Assembly: GCF_000002425.4 (NCBI RefSeq)
Contig: NC_037270.1
Span: 13,799,259 to 13,863,258, forward strand
Origin: Physcomitrium patens
Lineage: Eukaryota; Streptophyta; Bryopsida; Funariales; Funariaceae
Direction of reading: 5' to 3'
Length of the DNA stretch: 64,000 nt
Part shown: piece after piece, positions 59,811 through 64,000 of the stretch
Numbering within the stretch: the stretch's first letter is position 1
Layout: each line of letters opens with the position of its first letter
Notes under the pieces: model-generated
Database searches by the model: none
What the model was told of the DNA's origin: nothing
Seen by the model: the letters and a program-made list of their open reading frames with translations, nothing else
Translations under genes and position numbers: made by a program

Positions 59811-60250
59811 CAGATAGAATGAATTTGTTATAACTTAAAATAAATATTTATTTTGAATTAATATGTAAAAAATTATAATAATAAAAAACCTGAATTTTAG
59901 AGAATAATCATTCAACATTTAGACTAAGTTACAAAAATTAAAAGCAAAGAAAAGAATATGTAAGTTTATATATATATATATATAAACATACATTTATTAC
60001 TTGAAAGAATTCAATTTCAACAATATAACATAAAGAATAAAGCAAATGCACTTGATAATGAGTTGAAAAGTTTATTTTTCCCCAAAAGATTATACATTGA
60101 AGTTCTTGATAAACAACAAACAAGTAATTTGTTCACCATCTAAACCAACAATAAATATTTTATGCCTGGATACCAAACGATACAGGATAAACATGTATTT
60201 TTAATTTCCAAAGACTAAACACCTAAAATCATTACTTGAAAAGAAAAGAA
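59811..60250. other. AT-rich border between transposons and gene island
   Basis: No gene seen. A short TATATA tract at 59,969-59,984. GC content rises from about 60,250. Confidence 0.5.
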
Positions 60251-60310
60251 AAGGAACAAACAACGATGTGTACTAACAGGAGAACAGCCCACAATCGACT
60301 AGTCCAAAAT

Positions 60311-60392
60311 GACACGTAGGAACAGTGCGGCCACGTAGGACTGAAGCGCTCGAGAGGTGAGGGGGGAGTCAGTCGACGTGGACGCCACGTCG
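60311..60392 (+). promoter_or_regulatory. Cluster of ACGT (bZIP-type) boxes with an inverted pair
   Basis: GACACGTAGG (60,311-60,320) and CCACGTAGG (60,331-60,339) are followed by the perfect inverted repeat CGACGTGG-ACG-CCACGTCG (60,374-60,392). ACGT-core elements are the known targets of plant bZIP factors in light and ABA responses. Placement about 590-670 bp before the start codon suits a promoter. Confidence 0.6.
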
Positions 60393-60527
60393 GAAGGCTG
60401 ACAAACGACGCGGCGAGGCTATCTGTGCAGATAGAAATGGATTTTCATGTGGCGCTGGGATTCGGAGCCTGGTGTCGCAGAGTGTGCTGCTGCTTCTGCA
60501 TCGTCGGAGCACAATCCTGCTTATCAG

Positions 60528-60552
60528 TAATGTAATGTAATGTAATGCAATG
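60528..60552 (+). repeat. TAATG pentanucleotide repeat
   Basis: About five units with one C substitution, upstream of the MGDG synthase start. Confidence 0.85.
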
Positions 60553-60983
60553 TTGGTGAAGTAGATGAAGAACAGGAAGAAAAAGAATTCCCTTCCTGCA
60601 CTGTGGACGAGGAGACTGACTGACGGACTGACTAGGTGGATCGCCTTTGGTTGCTCGCGTACTTCATTGACGACGAGGTTATATTTTGGATGGGAGACGA
60701 CCATGAACGTGGCGATGTGGTTGTTCGCTGGCTGGATGACATGATATGATATGCCCTGCGCATTATCTCCGGCAGATTCTGTCTCAGTTTCGTAGAGTGG
60801 CAATTTCTTGTGGATTTTGGGAGGGATTGTCGTGGATTTGTAGCATCCTGGTTGTGGGGTCCAGGGTTGCGGCGGTTGATTAGTCGTCGGGGAAGGAGGC
60901 CCAGTTAGGATTTTTGCATCTTTTAGAGAAGCTGGTTGCGCTCAGGCCTTTGTTGATGCGCGGGCAGGAGAAAGGGCTCGGCG

Positions 60984-62684
60984 ATGGATTGTTCTGTGGA
61001 GTTGGCAGGTTTAGGGGAGAGTAGCGTCGTGAGATTTAGTCCCAAGGTAGTGAATGCTTCGTTGAGTTCCTCCTTTAGTGCTGCTGGGAACGTCTCTTCG
61101 CGGCGTTGCTGGGATGGAATTAGAGCAAATGGGGTTCGAGATACGCAAGGGGTCCAGGGCGGGGTGCCTGCTCTTCGACAGAAGCGGTCTCGTCAGGAAA
61201 TTGGGGTGTTTGCGGCTGCAAAGACAGTCGGGGACTTGCAGTCGACGAGCAAGGGTTTGCAGAACAGTTTTGCGCGCCATTTCAATGATTTGATCCGTAG
61301 ACATTGTGAGAGGGTGCCATTGGGATGGGCATCCATCAGCCAACAGCCAAATGGGAAACTGTCTGAAGGCGATGACGGGAAAGGGATTGAATTGAAAGGA
61401 GAAGAGGTCGGGAATGAAGAGGCGCAGCCGTCGGGTCAAAGCGAGAGGAAGCACAAAACTGTGTTGATTCTGATGAGTGACACTGGAGGGGGCCATCGTG
61501 CGTCTGCGGAAGCAATCAAGTCCACTTTCGAGCTTGAGTATGGAGATGAGTACAAGGTGTGTTCAGTAATTGCCCTGTTTTTATTTATTTTGTTTTATTC
61601 TCGTGTATGCAGATGCGCTAAGTTTGATAGGTCTTTGTTAGTTGTCACAGAATGCTAATGGCTGTAATTGTGGTTGAAATTTTCTTTGTTGGCAATGATG
61701 TTCGCTTCAAACATAAGTCTTTGCTCGATTGGATAAGTATTGCAACTGCGATGCAATCTAATGCATCGTGTTTAACTGAATTTTTAGATTCAGTAATGCT
61801 TAGTTTTATCTTAATCAGGGGCACAGAAGTATCTGTCAAGACTACCTACTGCTCAAATTAGCGCGCAGTTTAGTCTCAATGCTCACCATTTCCAGGAAGA
61901 TTCCGTCCCTGCGATTGTTCGGACCTTTCACGTCTCATTTATGTACAGCGTTGACATTCACTTAAATCATCTAGAGGTCTCAACCTTCTGTTGCGATATA
62001 TTGTTGGTTGGGTGCAAAATTCAGGTATTCGTTATTGATCTATGGAAGGAGCATACTCCTTGGCCTTTTAACCAAGTTCCAAGAACTTACAGCTTTCTGG
62101 TGAAGCACGAGAACCTGTGGAGGTTTACGTTTCATAGCACTGCTCCCAAGCTAGTGCATCAATCACAAATGGCCGCAACAGCTCCTTTTGTCGCACGGTA
62201 CTCCACTTCAGGATATTGGTACTATCATTAAGGCTTTAATAAGTCCTGCCGCATTGCTGCCCGAATCTTTCTTGTAGCTAGTCGTAGGACTTCTGCGTTG
62301 TTAGTATGGGAGCATGGATACTTAAAGCCTTGGCCTTTTTACTGTGTGAGTGATCTTAAAAAGTTTTGATCCTGGAACTTATGCCATTGTCTCGTTGTCA
62401 GAGAGGTGGCGAAGGGGTTGGCAAAATACCAACCTGACGTTATCGTAAGCGTTCATCCGTTGATGCAGCATATTCCATTGCGGGTTTTAAGAGCTCGGGG
62501 CTTACTTGATAAGATCCCTTTCACAACTGTCATTACAGACCTGAGCACTTGCCATCCTACATGGTAAAACACTTTCTTTCCTGTAGAATTCATCTTTTTC
62601 TTATCTCCATTTTATACAATTTAGGCATATTATTTCTACTAGAAGACGCCGTAATTGTCTCTGCTTGTGCTCCGTGGTTTTTTT

Positions 62685-62724
<40 letters not shown>

Positions 62725-63960
62725 GCACACACATACGTATATATTTCGTTTGTGGCAGGTTTCACAAGCTTGTGACTGCCTGCTTCTGCCCGACAAAAGA
62801 AGTGGCGGACAGAGCTTTAAAGGCTGGCCTCCGTCAATCTCAACTTCGTGTACATGGGCTTCCCATTCGGCCCTCCTTCGCTACATTCACTCGTCCCAAG
62901 GTTTGAATGCCACGCCCAATATTCAATTATGAGCTCAGAAATAATGCAGCCTTGTACAATATCAAACTCTAGTTTGGTTATGGCCCTCCAAATGAAGATG
63001 GATGTTGCTTGCCCTAGGATGAGTTGCGGAAAGAGCTCGACATGGACGAGAGCCTTCCTGCTGTGCTTTTGGTAGGGGGAGGTGAGGGCATGGGCCCTGT
63101 GGAACAAACTGCTCGTGCCCTTGGACAATCACTGTATGATGCCAATACTGGCAAAGCCGTTGGTCAATTGGTGGTTGTTTGTGGTCGCAACAAACGCCTT
63201 GTGAAGAAGCTAGAGGCGATGAACTGGAATATCCCTGTAAAGGTACCTTGAGAATACGTAAAATTCCTGCTATACTTGAAGGACAGATTCAAACCTTTTG
63301 TTTGTTAATAAACTAGCATTCTAATCGTTTACAGTTACTGTTGAATGAAGAAAATTGTCCTTACTTTTACACCAGGGCGGGCATATCATCGCATTGTCTG
63401 ATCCCATTCATTGGGTGTCGGTGTCGTGTGTTGTGAACAGTTATATTAGTCTGGGAAATCTCTATCTTTCCGCATACGCTTGATGGCTTGTCTCTTTCAT
63501 GTGCAGATCAACGGCTTTGTAACAAATATGTCTGAATGGATGGCAGCGAGCGATTGCATTATAACCAAGGTAAGATATCTCTCCTGTTTGAGCATGGATT
63601 ATTTTTTTGATTTGAGCACAGGCTGAGTTTTCAGAGTTTTATTCAATCTGGCGTTTACGGGAAATGAATACATTTGTATTTATGATTGCTGCTCTCTTTT
63701 CGTCTATAGCCGTGGTGTTGTGCTTTCGTGGGTTATCGCCTTCATTTGAAAGCTGAAACTGTCCTGCAAATTTCTTTAAATGCATACTCATTGTTTGCAT
63801 CATGTCTTTTGTAATCTCCGGCCATTATTTTATTTTCCCCCTTGCGCATGCAATCTAACCAGAATCCTTGTGTCTCTTTTCACAGGCAGGGCCTGGTACC
63901 ATAGCTGAGGCAATGATCAGGGGACTACCAATGCTTCTGTTTGATTTCATAGCTGGACAG
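60984..63960 (+). CDS. Monogalactosyldiacylglycerol synthase, exons 1-7 (3' end outside the window)
   Basis: Transfers galactose from UDP-galactose to diacylglycerol, making MGDG, the main plastid membrane lipid; the family acts at the plastid envelope. Exons: 60,984-61,556; 62,025-62,197; 62,402-62,563; 62,759-62,900; 63,018-63,242; 63,507-63,569; 63,886-63,960, all with GT-AG introns and consistent phase, giving 471 codons without a stop. Residues 1 to about 150 are Ser/Arg-rich with no acidic start, as in a plastid transit peptide plus linker. The GT28 N-domain starts at [17 protein letters not shown], then [36 protein letters not shown]. The C-domain has [18 protein letters not shown] and [15 protein letters not shown] (UDP-sugar site). 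The family is about 470-540 residues, so some 70-90 C-terminal residues lie beyond the window. The start is the first Met of the long exon. The large transit region favours the type A (MGD1-like) class, but the subclass is uncertain. Confidence 0.95.
62687..62722 (+). repeat. (TC)n microsatellite in intron 3
   Basis: About 18 TC units, followed by a short CA-rich stretch, between exons 3 and 4. It adds to the pyrimidine content upstream of the acceptor at 62,757-62,758. Confidence 0.95.
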
Positions 63961-64000
63961 GTAAAATTTTACGTTCTTTTGCAGTTCCGTTTTATGTCTT
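63961..64000 (+). other. Start of intron 7 of the MGDG synthase gene
   Basis: GTAAAATTTT directly follows the GQ codons of exon 7, a normal donor. The intron and the remaining exon(s) run off the window. Confidence 0.85.

Larger units (their letters stand above)
60251..60983 (+). promoter_or_regulatory. Promoter and 5' untranslated region of the MGDG synthase gene
   Basis: GC-richer, CpG-containing DNA leading to the start codon at 60,984. It includes the ACGT cluster at 60,311-60,392 and a TAATG repeat at 60,528-60,552. A minus-strand open frame (60,803-60,369) has no recognised domain and is probably chance. No clear TATA box was found; the transcription start cannot be placed from sequence. 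Confidence 0.6.

Noticed and set aside
60369-60803. Minus-strand frame of 144 codons upstream of the MGDG synthase gene
   Set aside because: No recognised domain, a stretch of Phe/Leu from a T-rich tract, and position over the promoter of the plus-strand gene. A chance frame is the simpler reading.
61011-61496. Minus-strand frame of 161 codons over exon 1 of the MGDG synthase gene
   Set aside because: It is antisense to a well supported exon and has no domain of its own.
62590-63128. Antisense frames across exons 4-5 of the MGDG synthase gene
   Set aside because: They run through the TC microsatellite and antisense to conserved exons; shadows of the real gene.

Overview
This is a land-plant nuclear window. 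It holds one recognisable host gene at the right edge, and almost everything to its left is old, nested LTR retrotransposons. The host gene (60,984 to beyond the end) is a plastid monogalactosyldiacylglycerol (MGDG) synthase with seven readable exons, short GT-AG introns and a GC-richer body. The compact gene island in an AT-rich sea of Ty3/gypsy elements, the short introns and the gag type of several elements make me favour a moss or another non-seed plant. That is an inference from memory of these families, and a seed plant is not excluded.

Layout. 1-2,498: AT-rich DNA and copy 1 of a long LTR-like repeat (family L). 2,499-11,233: Ty3/gypsy element TE-1 (+), with gag zinc knuckles, protease remnant, RT, RNase H, integrase and a 3' LTR of family R. 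11,234-14,600: decayed Ty3/gypsy element TE-2 (+), with a solo LTR inserted in its integrase (perfect 5-bp duplication). 14,600-20,640: L copy 2 and unassigned AT-rich DNA. 20,810-21,715: Ty1/copia RT (+). 21,716-24,300: 3' part of a minus-strand Ty3/gypsy element (TE-E). 24,941-27,151: GC-richer island with a 32-bp tandem repeat and no recognised gene. 27,161-27,527: foldback MITE with a perfect 9-bp target duplication. 28,753-34,835: minus-strand Ty1/copia element with both LTRs. 37,295-38,208: L copy 3. 38,209-54,030: Ty3/gypsy TE-D (+), interrupted by the complete element TE-A (41,796-52,409) and by an R-family LTR (52,427-53,631). TE-A itself carries a reversed piece of another element and a further solo LTR. 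54,030-58,236: gag, protease and 5' LTR of TE-E (-). 58,237-58,665: the copia RNase H end. 58,745-59,632: a pair of inverted LTR-like repeats. 60,250-60,983: promoter and 5' region of the MGDG synthase gene, with a cluster of ACGT boxes.

How the parts fit. Reading-frame continuity and target-site duplications support a nesting order: a copia element was split by TE-E, TE-E contains TE-D among other insertions, TE-D was split by TE-A and by an R LTR, and TE-A was split by a solo LTR. Most retroelement reading frames carry stops of the TAG/TGA/TAA type expected from C-to-T and G-to-A decay. I see no intact, obviously autonomous element. No tRNA, rRNA or CRISPR array was recognised. Element boundaries are accurate where a duplication is quoted and approximate elsewhere.
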